This document shows positions 62,645 to 64,000 of a stretch of 64,000 nt of DNA, one piece after another; positions within the stretch are counted from its first letter, which is position 1, and every line of letters begins with the position of its first letter. The stretch lies in NCBI GenBank assembly GCA_046329585.1, contig JAXLUI010000001.1, forward strand, positions 1,612,001 to 1,676,000, read 5' to 3'. The notes beneath the pieces are model-generated. The model saw only the letters and a program-made list of their open reading frames with translations. It was not told the DNA's origin and did not search any database. The DNA is from DLKC01 sp002478885 (GTDB lineage Bacteria; Bacteroidota; Bacteroidia; Chitinophagales; Chitinophagaceae). The translations under genes were made by a program, and so were the position numbers.

Positions 62645-64000
62645 TTAAATTATATTAAGCATTTTTTGTGTAGCCTTTATTGCCGAAACAGTCTGGTCGC
62701 TGTCCAGGCCTCTTGTTTTAAATTCTTTACCATTGTGCATCCAGGTAATAATTGTTTCGCACAAAGCATCTGTTTTGCCGCCGGGCGGAATTCTCACAGC
62801 ATAATCGGTAAGCAGTGGCAGTACAATATTTTTCTTTACGTATACCATTTTCAATGCGTTCATAAAAGCGTCATATTGTCCATCACCCTGTGCGTGCTCT
62901 TCAAATATTTCGCCATTAAAATCGATATGTATGGTTGCAGAAGGACGCAGGTTTTTTGAATGCGTCAATACATAATTTGCAATCTGCACCTTTTCTTCGA
63001 TGGTATTGCTATCAAGAACATCGCTGATGATATAAGGCAAATCAGCCTGTGTAACTACTTCTTTCCTGTCACCAAGTTCAATGATACGTTGTGTTACTTT
63101 TTTAAGGTCTTCGTCGGTAAGATGAATCCCTAACTGCTGCAGGTTATTTTCAATATTTGCTTTGCCGCTTGTTTTACCCAAGGCATATTTACGCTGGCGG
63201 CCAAAACGCTCCGGCATAAGATCATTGTAGTAAAGATTATTTTTCTTGTCTCCGTCAGCATGTATGCCCGCAGTTTGAGTGAATACATTTTCGCCTACCA
63301 CGGGCTTATTCACCGGTATACGAAAACCAGAAAACGTTTCTACCAGTTTGCTAACCTTGTACAGGGACTTTTCATCAACAGATATCCTGACGTTCTTTTC
63401 GTAATCATTCAGCACTGCCACAGCGCTGGCAAGCGGGGCATTGCCTGCTCGTTCGCCCATGCCATTCACAGTGAGATGCAACCCATGCACCCCGGCCTTA
63501 ACTGCTTCGAGTACATTGGCTGTGCCAAGATCATAGTCGTTGTGTGCATGAAAATCAAAATGCGTATGCGGATAACGGTTTACAATTTCATGCAGGTATT
63601 CATAAGTCTCAGATGGGATAAGTACGCCAAGCGTGTCTGGCAACAAAATACGTTTAACGGGTTGCTCCGTAAGAAAATCAAGATACGCCATCACGTAATC
63701 TTTTGAATGGCGCATACCATTGCTCCAGTCCTCGAGATAAACATTGCATTCTATGCCATGGCTGTTGGCAAGCGATATCATTTCACCAACTTCATTAAAA
63801 TGTTGAGCCGGTGTTTTCTTCAACTGGTGCGTAAGATGGTTTAGTGAACCTTTGGTAAGCAGGTTCATCACTTTGGCACCCGCTTCAAGCATCCATTTCA
63901 CAGAGGTATCTCCATCAACAAATGTGAGTACTTCAACACGGTCTATGTATCCATTGGCTGTGGCCCATTCGGTAATTTTTTTCACAGCCTGGAACTCACC
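62645..64000 (-). CDS. 2-isopropylmalate / (R)-citramalate synthase family protein (5' end outside window)
   Basis: The visible 451 codons lack the true start, since the frame continues into the window edge with GEFQAVKKITEWA, an internal segment of the family. The TIM-barrel catalytic part has the metal-binding HAHNDYDLG and NGMGERAGNAPL. The C-terminal regulatory (LeuA dimer) domain is present, with RPSATIHIDFNG and TRGLDSDQTVSAIKATQKML. LeuA, LeuA2 and CimA share this layout. It forms 2-isopropylmalate from 2-oxoisovalerate, or citramalate from pyruvate, and which one is not decided here. leuB follows 98 bp downstream. Confidence 0.88.
   Translation of the reverse strand, partial: GEFQAVKKITEWATANGYIDRVEVLTFVDGDTSVKWMLEAGAKVMNLLTKGSLNHLTHQLKKTPAQHFNEVGEMISLANSHGIECNVYLEDWSNGMRHSKDYVMAYLDFLTEQPVKRILLPDTLGVLIPSETYEYLHEIVNRYPHTHFDFHAHNDYDLGTANVLEAVKAGVHGLHLTVNGMGERAGNAPLASAVAVLNDYEKNVRISVDEKSLYKVSKLVETFSGFRIPVNKPVVGENVFTQTAGIHADGDKKNNLYYNDLMPERFGRQRKYALGKTSGKANIENNLQQLGIHLTDEDLKKVTQRIIELGDRKEVVTQADLPYIISDVLDSNTIEEKVQIANYVLTHSKNLRPSATIHIDFNGEIFEEHAQGDGQYDAFMNALKMVYVKKNIVLPLLTDYAVRIPPGGKTDALCETIITWMHNGKEFKTRGLDSDQTVSAIKATQKMLNII

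Overview
The window is a chromosomal segment of a Bacteroidota bacterium, most likely of the Chitinophagaceae or a close relative. The evidence is a SusC/SusD pair, several TonB-dependent receptors and lipoproteins, a protein with a gliding-motility-type (type IX secretion, type B) C-terminal domain, candidate -7 promoter elements of the form TAnnTTTG, and weak or absent Shine-Dalgarno sequences. I see no transposase, phage gene, tRNA, rRNA or CRISPR array.

Layout. From 1 to 9.5 kb there is a DctA-type carboxylate transporter, an SRPBCC protein, an ABC-2 permease, a RES/Xre toxin-antitoxin pair with a tandem operator-like repeat, SppA, FolK with a deoxynucleoside kinase, an MFS exporter and a cysteine-cluster protein. 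From 9.6 to 23.5 kb there are a CapA-like phosphoesterase, a LysE exporter, a sterol-desaturase-family hydroxylase, a PlsC-type acyltransferase, PriA, an EthD-like protein, MurB, a secreted beta-helix protein, a ChlI/MoxR-type AAA ATPase, a PLP sulfur-amino-acid enzyme and a VanX-type dipeptidase. From 23.8 to 31.5 kb there are a Tricorn-type protease, a beta-lactamase-fold hydrolase and the type IX secretion substrate. From 31.8 to 44.4 kb, all on the minus strand, runs an envelope locus: SusC, SusD, a giant VCBS/UnbV lipoprotein, a DUF1573 lipoprotein, a cytochrome c/FG-GAP fusion lipoprotein and a vanadium-haloperoxidase-fold lipoprotein. From 44.5 to 53.4 kb are MiaA, an NtrC-like regulator without a DNA-binding domain, two TonB receptors and PdhB. 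From 53.5 to 64 kb are PurC, the ligase-associated exonuclease/ligase/Lhr-helicase repair cluster, a fatty-acid desaturase, LeuB and a LeuA/CimA-type synthase cut by the window end.

The most unusual feature is a family of short interspersed repeats, found at 22 loci and almost wholly intergenic. One unit is about 50-60 bp. It starts with CCCGGCTT, usually just after a terminator T-run, and ends with TTGCGTCGCAC(A/T)CTTGTAC. It occurs singly or as two inverted copies 80-110 bp apart, and the CCCGG end very often faces a nearby stop codon on the same strand. There are at least three core variants. One unit supplies the start codon and first residues of a TonB receptor. Several others create false N-terminal extensions of neighbouring reading frames, so I moved those starts downstream.

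The best candidate for an undescribed protein system is the SusCD / VCBS / DUF1573 / cytochrome-FG-GAP / haloperoxidase-fold locus. Its parts are recognisable families, but the substrate and chemistry of the set are not evident from the sequence.
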